Positions 41,090-48,426 of a DNA stretch of 64,000 nucleotides are shown here, one piece after another. This stretch comes from Actinomadura latina NBRC 106108 (GTDB lineage: Bacteria; Actinomycetota; Actinomycetes; Streptosporangiales; Streptosporangiaceae): the NCBI RefSeq assembly GCF_001552195.1, contig NZ_BCQS01000012.1, forward strand, positions 186,001 through 250,000, in the 5' to 3' direction. The notes beneath the pieces are model-generated. The model saw only the letters and a program-made list of their open reading frames with translations. It ran no database searches and was not told where the DNA came from. How positions within the stretch are numbered: the stretch's first letter is position 1; each line of letters starts with the position of its first letter. The position numbers were made by a program, and so were the translations under genes.

Positions 41090-41972
41090 CGCGGGCCCTG
41101 TGCTCGGCCACCGAACCCCAGGCCGAGTACAGCGCGCGCGCCTTGCGGATCCACAGCGACGGGTCGTACTCGTCGGTGTAGCCGATCGCGCCGTGCACCT
41201 GGAGGGCCGTCTTGGCCAGCCCGTAGGACGCCTCGGAGGCAGCGACCTTCGCGGCGGAGACGTCCCGCGCGAAATCCGCCGTGCCGTACGCCAGCGCCGC
41301 CCCGTACACGAGCGGGCGCGCGAACTCCAGCTCTACCATCGCGCTCGCCAGATGGTGCTTGATCGCCTGGTATTCGCCGATCGGGCGCCCGAACTGCTGC
41401 CGCGTCTTGGCGTACTCCACGGACACGTCCAGCAGCGCCTGCCCGAGCCCGACCTGCTGCGCCGCGCACAGCAGCGCACCGAAGTCGGTGAACCCGCCGC
41501 CTCCTTCGGCGCGGAACAGCCGCCGCGCCGGATCGAGGGACGCGAGCGCCTCCCCGGCCCGCCGCTCCACCTTGTCCACGCTCAGCACGAGGTCGGCGAC
41601 GTCGGCGTCCAGCGCGTGCGGGACGGCCAGCGACACGATCGCCTCGCCCTCCGCGATCCGCGCCAGCCACGGCGACTCGCCCAGCAGTTCGGCCGCCGCG
41701 AGCGTCTCCACGTAGGGCCCGGGAGCGGCCGCGCGCCCCAGCTCCTCCGCCGCGACGACCAGCTCGACCGGCAGCGGCCCGGCGCCGCCGAACTCCTCCG
41801 GCACCGCGACCGCGAACACGCCGGCCTCCGCGACCGCCGTCCACAGCGCCCGCCCCGGACCGGTGTCCCCGGCCGCCCACGCGCGCGCGATCTTCGCGGT
41901 GCCCGCGTCGGCCAGCAGCCTGCGCAGCGTCTCGCCGAACATCCGCTGCTCGGCGTCCAGAACGAACTTCAT
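41073..41972 (-). CDS. Acyl-CoA dehydrogenase-like subunit (FadE32/FadE33/IpdE2-like)
   Basis: This 299-aa ACAD-like protein is shorter than catalytic FadE enzymes (about 380 aa) and lacks the NER catalytic-Glu context. The C-terminal domain is clear ('RQQFGRPIGEYQAIKHHLA', 'VHGAIGYTDEYDPSLWIRKA'). Size and partner match FadE32/FadE33 (about 318 aa), which form heterotetramers with FadE31 or FadE30-type partners in HIP degradation. The ATG at 41972 overlaps the stop of the FadE31-like gene by 4 bp, supporting a 1:1 complex. Its 3' end overlaps the FadD3-like gene by 17 bp. Confidence 0.83.
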   Translation of the reverse strand: MKFVLDAEQRMFGETLRRLLADAGTAKIARAWAAGDTGPGRALWTAVAEAGVFAVAVPEEFGGAGPLPVELVVAAEELGRAAAPGPYVETLAAAELLGESPWLARIAEGEAIVSLAVPHALDADVADLVLSVDKVERRAGEALASLDPARRLFRAEGGGGFTDFGALLCAAQQVGLGQALLDVSVEYAKTRQQFGRPIGEYQAIKHHLASAMVELEFARPLVYGAALAYGTADFARDVSAAKVAASEASYGLAKTALQVHGAIGYTDEYDPSLWIRKARALYSAWGSVAEHRARVIAAL

Positions 41973-43099
41973 CGGGATCCCCTCGGCAGGCCGAGCAGCC
42001 GCTCGGCGATCACGTTGCGCTGGATCTCGTTGGTGCCCGCGTAGATGGGGCCGGCAAGCGAGAACACGTAGTTCTCCAGCCACTCCGACGCCAGCTCGCC
42101 GTCCGCGCCGAGCAGGTCGAGCGCCGTCTCGTGCAGCGCGACGTCCAGCTCCGACCAGAAGATCTTGTTGAGGCTGGACTCGGCGCCGATGTCGTCGTCC
42201 CGCGAGATCGTCTCGAAGCCCTTGAGCCGGTAGGCGCGCGACCTGATCCACGCGTCCGCGACCCGGTCCCGCAGCGCCGTGTCGGACGGGTCGGCGCGCT
42301 CCCTCCACAGCTCGACGAGCCGCTCGGTCGCCGCCGTGAACCGGCCGGGGCTGCGCAGCGTCAGCCCCCGCTCGTTGCCCGCCGTCGCCATCGCGACCCG
42401 CCAGCCGTCACCGGCCGCGCCGATCACGTCCTCGTCCGGCACGAACACCTTGTCGAGGAACAGTTCGGCGAACGCGGGCTTCCCGTCGAGCCGCCCGATC
42501 GGACGCACGGTGACGCCCTCGGCGTCCAGCGGGAACATCAGGTAGGTGAGCCCCTTGTGGCGCGCCGACTCCGGATCGGACCGGAACAGCCCGAACCCCC
42601 GGTCGGCGAACGCGGCCCGCGAGCTCCACGTCTTCTGCCCGTCGAGGAGCCAGCCGCCGTCCGTCCGCGTCGCCGTCGAGCGCAGCGCCGCGAGGTCGCT
42701 GCCCGCGCCCGGCTCCGACCACGCCTGCGCCCAGATGACCTCGCCCGCCGCCATCGGCGGCAGGATCCGCGCGAGCTGCTCCGGCGTCCCGTGCTTCAGC
42801 AGCGTCGGCGCGAGCAGGTTGATCCCGTTCTGGCTGACCCGTCCGGGCGCGCCCGCCGCGTAGTACTCCTCCTCGAAGATCAGCCACTGCAGCACCGACA
42901 CGCCGCGGCCGCCGTACTCCGCGGGCCACGACACCACCCCGAGCCGTGCCGCGCCGAGCGTCCGCTCCCACTCCCGGTGGGCCGCGAACCCCTCCTCGGT
43001 CTCCAGCGAGGGGAGCGGCTCCGCGGGGACGTGCGCGCGCAGCCACTCCCGCACCTCGGCACGGAACGCCTCGTCCGCCGCCCCGAACTCAAGATCCAT
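41969..43099 (-). CDS. Acyl-CoA dehydrogenase, FadE31-like catalytic subunit
   Basis: This 376-aa protein has the same size as FadE31 (377 aa) and shares its distinctive blocks: 'EEEYYAAGAPGRVSQNGINL', 'IWAQAWSEPGAGSDLAALRS', 'GFGLFRSDPESARHKGLTY' and 'GPIYAGTNEIQRNVIAERLL'. The catalytic Glu lies in the NERG context ('AMATAGNERGLTLRSPGRF'). FadE31 acts with FadE32/33 in catabolism of the steroid C/D rings. An AGAGG lies about 5 nt before the ATG, and a KstR2-like palindrome (43114-43127) lies 14 bp before the start codon. It is the first gene of a two-gene operon. Confidence 0.9.
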   Translation of the reverse strand: MDLEFGAADEAFRAEVREWLRAHVPAEPLPSLETEEGFAAHREWERTLGAARLGVVSWPAEYGGRGVSVLQWLIFEEEYYAAGAPGRVSQNGINLLAPTLLKHGTPEQLARILPPMAAGEVIWAQAWSEPGAGSDLAALRSTATRTDGGWLLDGQKTWSSRAAFADRGFGLFRSDPESARHKGLTYLMFPLDAEGVTVRPIGRLDGKPAFAELFLDKVFVPDEDVIGAAGDGWRVAMATAGNERGLTLRSPGRFTAATERLVELWRERADPSDTALRDRVADAWIRSRAYRLKGFETISRDDDIGAESSLNKIFWSELDVALHETALDLLGADGELASEWLENYVFSLAGPIYAGTNEIQRNVIAERLLGLPRGSR

Positions 43100-43113
43100 G
43101 AGAACCTCTTTCT

Positions 43114-43127
43114 AACAACTGTTTGGT
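43114..43127. promoter_or_regulatory. KstR2-like operator upstream of fadE31-like gene
   Basis: On the minus strand ACCAAACAGTTGTT matches the published KstR2 consensus AnCAAGnnCTTGnT at eight of ten fixed positions; the two central G/C positions differ symmetrically. It lies 14 bp before the start codon. KstR2 controls the HIP regulon, which includes fadE31 and fadD3 elsewhere. Confidence 0.5.
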
Positions 43128-43182
43128 AGAGTAACCGCCTTCCCGGCCCTCTACCCGCACGCCCTCCCGTCCAGTGAGATAC

Positions 43183-43214
43183 GCAGAGCGCCCTGCCGGC
43201 GCAGGACGCTCTGC
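43183..43214 (-). terminator. Hairpin terminator after the DUF574-type methyltransferase gene
   Basis: GCAGAGCG and CCTGC pair with GCAGG and CGCTCTGC around a CGGC loop, giving a stem of about 14 bp with one mismatch. It lies 35-66 bp beyond the methyltransferase stop (43249) and before the FadE31-like promoter. Confidence 0.65.
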
Positions 43215-43248
43215 ATCGTCGATCGAGGTTGCTGTCGGAGTCCGGGCG

Positions 43249-44067
43249 TCAGGGGATTCGGGCGACGCCGCAGAAGGCGTCCACCTCGGGCGGCTCGCCG
43301 AACGGGGACGGCTCGGGACGCCAGCGCGACACCGGGACGACGCCCGGCTCCAGCAGTTCCATGCCGTCGAAGAACCCGGTGATCCGCTCGGGGGAGCGGA
43401 GGTTGTAGGCGATGCCGCCCGCCTCGACGTAGCGGCCGATCGCGCGGGCGCGGGCGGTGTCGTCGACGCCGTCCGCGCCGGGGGTCCCGAACACGTTGGT
43501 CCCGTCGTTGACGACCACGTGGCTGCCGGGCGCGAGCGGCGCGACCAGGCGGGCGAGGACGCCCTCCGGGTCCTCCTCGTCGGTGAGGTGGCCGAGGATG
43601 CCGAGCAGCAGCAGAGCCACCGGCCGGTCGAAGTCGAGCGTCTCGGCCGCCTTGGCCAGGATCGTCTCCGGCTCGCGGATGTCGGCGTCCAGGTAGGACG
43701 TGGCGCCCTCGGGGGTGGACGTGAGCAGCGCGCGGGCGTGCGTGAGGACGAGCGGATCGTTGTCGACGTACACGATCCGCGCGTCGGGCGCGACGCGCTG
43801 CGCGACCTCGTGGGTGTTGTCGACGGTCGGGAGCCCGGTGCCGACATCGAGGAACTGCCGCATCCCGGCCTCGCCCGCCAGATACCGGACGGCGCGGCCG
43901 AGGAAGGCCCGCGAGTGCTTGGCGATGTCCACCTGGCCCGGGAAGATCTGGACGAACTCGTCGCCGACCTCCTGGTCGATGGGGTAGTTGTCCTTGCCGT
44001 CCAGCCAGTAGTTCCAGATGCGCGCGGAATGCGGGACGGACGAGTCGATCGGGGGGTGTTCGGCCAT
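43249..44067 (-). CDS. DUF574-type (SAV2177-like) SAM-dependent methyltransferase
   Basis: This 272-aa protein opens with 'SSVPHSARIWNYWLDGKDNY', the diagnostic start of the actinobacterial DUF574 methyltransferases. Motif I is 'FLDVGTGLPTVDNTHEVAQ', motif II 'IVYVDNDPLVLTHARALL', followed by 'YLDADIREPE' and 'LLLGILGHL'. These genes are multicopy in Streptomyces and Actinomadura; the substrate is generally unknown. ATG 44067 is chosen because GGAGGG lies 4 nt upstream. It is separated from the steroid genes by a hairpin and a promoter, so no link to that pathway is implied. Confidence 0.9.
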   Translation of the reverse strand: MAEHPPIDSSVPHSARIWNYWLDGKDNYPIDQEVGDEFVQIFPGQVDIAKHSRAFLGRAVRYLAGEAGMRQFLDVGTGLPTVDNTHEVAQRVAPDARIVYVDNDPLVLTHARALLTSTPEGATSYLDADIREPETILAKAAETLDFDRPVALLLLGILGHLTDEEDPEGVLARLVAPLAPGSHVVVNDGTNVFGTPGADGVDDTARARAIGRYVEAGGIAYNLRSPERITGFFDGMELLEPGVVPVSRWRPEPSPFGEPPEVDAFCGVARIP

Positions 44068-44203
44068 GCGACCCTCCAACGCCGAGATTGTCGCGGTCTG
44101 CGAGTGATCTTACTTGCCGCGCCGTTCGCGGGCCCCTGTCGGAGACGGCGGGGCGGGGCTAAGATCGCGCTCTAGAATCGCGTTCGGAATCCCCGGAGGG
44201 CCC

Positions 44204-45178
44204 ATGGCGAGGATCGTCGAGCACGGCACCTGGAACCTGGAGCCCTCGGACGAGGGGCTGCACGAACCCGGCCCCGAGCAGCTGTGGAACGAGTCCTACT
44301 ACTTCGACTTCGCCGCCCCCGACGGCTCGATCGCCGGCTACGTGCGGCTCGGCCTCTACCCGAACTGGGACCGCGCCTGGTACTGGGCCGCGCTGGTGCG
44401 GCCGGGCCGGCCGCTGCTGCTGATCGCCGACAACAACGCGCCGCTGCCCGAGCCCGGATCCGCCGACGTCCACGCCGACGGGTACACGGCGACACAGGAG
44501 ATCACCGACCCGTTCGGCCCGGCGAGGGTCACCCTGCACGGCACCGCGTCCGTCCTCCCCGACCCGGCCGCGCCCTACGGCGGCCCCGGCGCCGCCGACA
44601 CCATCGGGCTGTCCTTCGACCTGCGCTGGGACACCGTCGGCGGCGTCTACCCCTACCGGGACCTCCCGCGCTACGAGATCCCGTGCACCGTCACCGGCCT
44701 GGTCAGCGTGGGCGGCGCGAAGATCGCCGTCGACGCGCACGGGGAACGCGACCACAGCTGGGGTGAGCGCGACTGGTGGAAGGTCTCCTGGCTCTGGACG
44801 TCCGGCCGCCTCGGCGACGGCACGTTCGTCCACGGGATGCAGGCCAACATCGGTTTCCCGCTCGCGTGGCCGTGCTTCGCCGTCCCGCCGGACGGCGACA
44901 TCGAGCACCGAGCCGGCTTCTCCGCCGGGACGACGTTCGCCGGCGGCCTGCCCGCCCGCTCGGACCTCCGCTTCCCGGGCGCGCCGATGACCGTGACCCC
45001 GGTGGCGTTCGCGCCCGTCGCCGTCACCTCGCCCGACGGGCGCGAGGCCCGCTTCCCCCGCGCCCTGTGCCGCTTCGAGACCGAGGACGGGCGAACCGGC
45101 CACGGCTGGACGGAGTGGCACCAGCCGCCCGGCTGGGAAGACCACGGCTGGACCCACCTCGCCGAGGAGACCGCATGA
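44204..45178 (+). CDS. Lipocalin-like/AttH-CrtC-type beta-barrel protein (DUF7064-like)
   Basis: This 324-aa protein has no signal peptide and is rich in beta strands and tryptophans. 'GERDHSWGERDWW' in the middle resembles the CrtC/AttH (hydroxyneurosporene-synthase-like) lipocalin fold and the related DUF7064 proteins often paired with a phosphotransferase. A -10-like TAGAAT lies at 44173-44178 and GGAGGG just before the ATG. The stop overlaps the next ATG (ATGA), so the two products are probably made together. A hydrophobic or isoprenoid/steroid-like ligand is a guess from the fold. Confidence 0.65.
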   Translation: MARIVEHGTWNLEPSDEGLHEPGPEQLWNESYYFDFAAPDGSIAGYVRLGLYPNWDRAWYWAALVRPGRPLLLIADNNAPLPEPGSADVHADGYTATQEITDPFGPARVTLHGTASVLPDPAAPYGGPGAADTIGLSFDLRWDTVGGVYPYRDLPRYEIPCTVTGLVSVGGAKIAVDAHGERDHSWGERDWWKVSWLWTSGRLGDGTFVHGMQANIGFPLAWPCFAVPPDGDIEHRAGFSAGTTFAGGLPARSDLRFPGAPMTVTPVAFAPVAVTSPDGREARFPRALCRFETEDGRTGHGWTEWHQPPGWEDHGWTHLAEETA

Positions 45179-46215
45179 CCGGGCCCGTCTCCGGCGCCGG
45201 CGCCCTGACCGCGTCCTGGCTGACCGGCGCGCTCGGCACGGAGGTGGCCGCCGTCCGCACCGAGCCGGTCGGCACCGGCCAGGTGTCCGACAGCCTCCGC
45301 CTGTTCCTCACCTACGCCGGCGGCACCGCCCTGCCGCCCACCATGGTCGCCAAGGTCCCGGCGGCCGACCCGTCCAGCCGCGCCGCCGCCCGCGCCATCC
45401 GCACCTACGAGGTCGAGGCGAGCTTCTACGCCGAGATCGCCGGCCGCCTCGACGCCGGCGTCCCCACCTGCTACTTCTCCGCCTACGACGCCGAGCAGGA
45501 CGAGTACGCCGTCCTCCTGGCCGACCTCGCGCCCGCGCAGCCCGGCGACCAGCTCGCCGGCGTCACCCCCGGGGACGCCGCCGCCGCGATCGCCGAGATG
45601 GCCGCCCTGCACGCCGCCGGCTGGGACGACCCCGGCCTTGCCGCGCTGACCTGGCTGAACCGGCACGACGCCGACTCGGCCGCCTTCACCACCGCGATGG
45701 TCACCGACCTCTACACCGGCTTCAAGGACCGCTACGCCGCGGACCTGGGCCCCGAAGTCATCAGCCTCATCGAGGACTTCCTCCCCTCCATGGGCGCCTA
45801 CCTGGCCGCCCGCGAAGGCCCGCCGACCCTCACCCACGGCGACTTCCGCGCCGACAACCTGCTGTTCGGCGGGCCGCGCGCCGCCGTCCTGGACTGGCAG
45901 ACCGTCACCTACGGCCCCGGCCTGGCCGACCTCTCCTACTTCCTGGGCTCCAGCCTCCCCGTCGAGGCCCGCCGCGCGCACGAGAGGGAACTGGTCGAGC
46001 GCTACCACAAGGCCCTGACCGCCCACGGCGTCGCCCTCACCTGGGACGACTGCTGGACCGCCTACCGCCACCACGTCTTCCACGGCATCGTCATGGCCAT
46101 CGGCGCCTCCATGCTCGTCGAACGCACCCCGCGCGGCGACGACATGTTCCGCACCATGACCACCCGCCACGCCCACCACGCCCTCGACCTGGACTCCCTC
46201 GCCCTCGTCCCCTGA
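45175..46215 (+). CDS. APH-family phosphotransferase
   Basis: This 346-aa kinase-fold protein has 'HGDFRADNLLFG' as catalytic loop (Asp base and Asn metal ligand) and 'AAVLDWQTVTYGPGLADLSY' as the metal-binding Asp of the DxD/DFG equivalent. 'TMVAKVPA' supplies the ATP-binding Lys. The family includes aminoglycoside phosphotransferases and ecdysteroid kinase-like (EcKinase) enzymes; the 'YFLGSSLP' and 'LTHGDFRADNLL' features are closest to EcKinase-like actinobacterial proteins. Coupling to the lipocalin-like gene suggests both act on one small hydrophobic molecule. Drug resistance is less likely, as no resistance-specific motif is visible. Confidence 0.8.
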   Translation: MTGPVSGAGALTASWLTGALGTEVAAVRTEPVGTGQVSDSLRLFLTYAGGTALPPTMVAKVPAADPSSRAAARAIRTYEVEASFYAEIAGRLDAGVPTCYFSAYDAEQDEYAVLLADLAPAQPGDQLAGVTPGDAAAAIAEMAALHAAGWDDPGLAALTWLNRHDADSAAFTTAMVTDLYTGFKDRYAADLGPEVISLIEDFLPSMGAYLAAREGPPTLTHGDFRADNLLFGGPRAAVLDWQTVTYGPGLADLSYFLGSSLPVEARRAHERELVERYHKALTAHGVALTWDDCWTAYRHHVFHGIVMAIGASMLVERTPRGDDMFRTMTTRHAHHALDLDSLALVP

Positions 46216-46269
46216 CGCCGAGACCATGAACCGGCTGCGGCTTCTGTTGGCGGGAGACGTCCGGCCGTT

Positions 46270-47190
46270 TCAGCGGTTGGTGGGGGAGCCGCAGCATTTC
46301 TTGTACTTGCGGCCCGAGCCGCACCAGCAGGGGGCGTTGCGTTCCGGGGGCCAGCCGAGGGTGGGGGCGCCTTCGCGGATGCGGGTCATGAGGTGGTCGG
46401 CGCGGGTCTGCTGGTCCCTCGGGTCGCGGTCGTGGTCGTCCGCGTACTTGAGGAGGTCGTCCACCATCGTGGGGAGGACGCGGAGTACGGAGGCGCCGAT
46501 CTCGTCGCTGGAGGTGCGCCAGCCGCGTTCGACGTCGCGGAAGTAGCTGGACGCGTCGGCGGGAGCGGTGCCGTGGACCAGGCCCTCGGCGAAGGCGCGT
46601 TCGACGTCCGACCGGACGAAGAACGAGCCCGCGTTCGGCTGGGACGGGGCCGCGGCTTTTTCCAGAAGTTCGGTCAGTTCGGCCTGCTCGTCCTCGGTGT
46701 GCAGGTCGATGGCGTCGGGCGGGAGGCCGAGCGCCTGGCGGACGCGCTGTCGTCCACGTAGCTCGGGCCGGGCGAACAGCTTGGCCTCGGCGAGTTCCCC
46801 GTCGTCCGCCATGAGGTCGCGGCACGCGGTGTTGAACCAGGTGAGGGCCTCTTCGAGCCGTCCCTGCGCTTCGAGGAACTCCGCGACCAGTTCGGCCGGA
46901 CCCGGGTGGACGCGGGTGCGGCCGAGCCGGGCGATCTCCGCTTCCGCCTCATCGGTGCGGCCGAGGTCGGCGAGCAGGGAGATCTTCTCCACGGTGGCGA
47001 ACTGGGCGTCCTCGCCCCTTTCCGAGGCGATGATGTCCTCGTAGATCCGCAGTGCCCGGTCGGGCTCGCCCGCCTGGGACCACTCCCTGGCGGCCTCGAT
47101 CAGGATCTCCGCACGCTGCTCGGGGTACTTCGCCGCATCGCGTTCGAGATCTTCAGCGAGTCGTCGTGCTCGTGGCCTGGAGTCCGTCAC
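46270..47190 (-). CDS. SEC-C motif/TPR-like protein downstream of jetD
   Basis: In this 306-aa protein the N-terminal half is helical, with TPR-like pairs ('AAREWSQAGEPDRALRIYED', 'VAEFLEAQGRLEEALTWFNT'). The C-terminus is a complete SEC-C zinc-binding motif, CWCGSGRKYKKCC. SEC-C occurs at the end of SecA and in many stand-alone proteins, where it may bind proteins or nucleic acids. The GTG start lies 15 bp after the jetD stop on the same strand, so it could be a fifth cistron of the Wadjet operon, read through without a visible terminator. No role for such a protein in Wadjet is established to my knowledge. Confidence 0.75.
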   Translation of the reverse strand: MTDSRPRARRLAEDLERDAAKYPEQRAEILIEAAREWSQAGEPDRALRIYEDIIASERGEDAQFATVEKISLLADLGRTDEAEAEIARLGRTRVHPGPAELVAEFLEAQGRLEEALTWFNTACRDLMADDGELAEAKLFARPELRGRQRVRQALGLPPDAIDLHTEDEQAELTELLEKAAAPSQPNAGSFFVRSDVERAFAEGLVHGTAPADASSYFRDVERGWRTSSDEIGASVLRVLPTMVDDLLKYADDHDRDPRDQQTRADHLMTRIREGAPTLGWPPERNAPCWCGSGRKYKKCCGSPTNR

Positions 47191-47205
47191 CGGGTCACCG
47201 TACCG

Positions 47206-48426
47206 TCAGGAGGCCAGGTCGGTGAGGAGGTCGGTGAGAACCTGTTCCTCCTCTACGCGGACGGCGCGGTCCTTCATCGCGGTAACCAGGGAAGGGTCCC
47301 ATGGGGTCGGGACGGGACGGCCCGTCAGGGGCGTGTCCGAGGCCGCCTTGAGGTAGGCGGCCTCGTCGTAGCGCCAGGGGCGCCAGCCGATGCGGGCGTG
47401 GACGGCGGCGGCGATCGCGGCCCCGCCCCAGTCGAAGTCGCCGTGGTAGGCGAACTCGGCGCCGCCGTCGGCGAGGAGTTCCAGAAGGCGCCAGACCGCC
47501 GTTGACGGACGGCCGTTGCAGCAGACGAGCGGCGGGCATGCTGAACCCAGGGCGTCGGCCGCGGCGGCCACCACGACCGGGTTTTCGCAGATGCGGACGA
47601 AGCCTGCCCGTATGGGGGCCGTGTGGCGGCGTAGTTGGCGGAGGGTGAGCGATACGGGTTCGCCCTTCATGGCGGCGAGCATCCGGCCGGTGGGGGTGTG
47701 CGCGTCGCCGGGCAGGCCCAGGCACAGGACGGTGGAGGAGAGTTCGTCCAGGTGCACGCCCACGGCCGCCCAGGTTCCGCGGCGTGATTCGGCGCCGCCG
47801 TCCGCGCGGAACGGCAGGCCGGTGAGGGCGCGGGCGGCTGACAGGGCCAGGGTGGCGAGGGGGCCGTCGTCCAGGGCGTGGGCGTGCCCGCAGGTCTCGG
47901 CGGCGAACTGGCCGAGGGGGATGTCGGGGGACGGAAGGCGGCGCACGACGGCGGCGAGGCGGCTGAGCACGTCCGCGGCTTCGGCGGGACCGGACGTCAG
48001 CCGCCGGACGAGGCCGGTCGCGTCCAGCCAGGCGCGCCATTCGGCGAGTTCGGGGCGGGAGGCGAGGGCTTCGTCCAGCGGGGCGAAGGCCGCAGCCCAC
48101 GCGGCGGCGATCGAGGCGTTCTCGCGGGCCAGGTCGCGGACGGGGCCGTCGAGGAGTTCGACGGCGGCGGCCAAGCCGTCCGGAGACGCTCCGCTGGCGC
48201 GCAGGACGCGGTCGACCTCGGGCAGCGACACCGACAGCGACGTCCCGGTTCCCGCGCGGCGGCCGAGCAGCAGCTCGGCCGCGCGGCGTTCGGCGGCCGT
48301 GGCCCGCGCCAGGGTGACCTTGCCCGTGAGCGGCGTGCCGCGTTCCAGCCGGGAACGGACGCGCTGCACCAGCCACGCGGTGTCCGGCCCGCCGAGCAGG
48401 CGGCGGAGGCGGTCGGTGCCGGTCAT
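47206..48426 (-). CDS. jetD: Wadjet JetD-like nuclease subunit (TIGR02679/DUF2399)
   Basis: This 406-aa protein has the TIGR02679 layout: an N-terminal DUF3323-like region and a C-terminal DUF2399 TOPRIM-type domain. The TOPRIM acidic pair is in 'EFAYHGDFDWGG' (Asp330 and Asp332), with 'PLVCCNGRPSTAVWRLLELL' just before it. In Wadjet systems JetD cleaves plasmid DNA extruded by the JetABC SMC-like motor. The ATG overlaps the jetC stop by 4 bp (ATGA). It is the last core gene of the set; a SEC-C/TPR gene follows 15 bp downstream. Confidence 0.9.
   Translation of the reverse strand: MTGTDRLRRLLGGPDTAWLVQRVRSRLERGTPLTGKVTLARATAAERRAAELLLGRRAGTGTSLSVSLPEVDRVLRASGASPDGLAAAVELLDGPVRDLARENASIAAAWAAAFAPLDEALASRPELAEWRAWLDATGLVRRLTSGPAEAADVLSRLAAVVRRLPSPDIPLGQFAAETCGHAHALDDGPLATLALSAARALTGLPFRADGGAESRRGTWAAVGVHLDELSSTVLCLGLPGDAHTPTGRMLAAMKGEPVSLTLRQLRRHTAPIRAGFVRICENPVVVAAAADALGSACPPLVCCNGRPSTAVWRLLELLADGGAEFAYHGDFDWGGAAIAAAVHARIGWRPWRYDEAAYLKAASDTPLTGRPVPTPWDPSLVTAMKDRAVRVEEEQVLTDLLTDLAS

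Noticed and set aside
45175..46215. Aminoglycoside-resistance kinase as the call for the APH-fold protein
   Set aside because: No resistance-specific motif is visible, and the gene is coupled to a lipocalin-like protein next to catabolic genes; a small-molecule kinase role is more likely.
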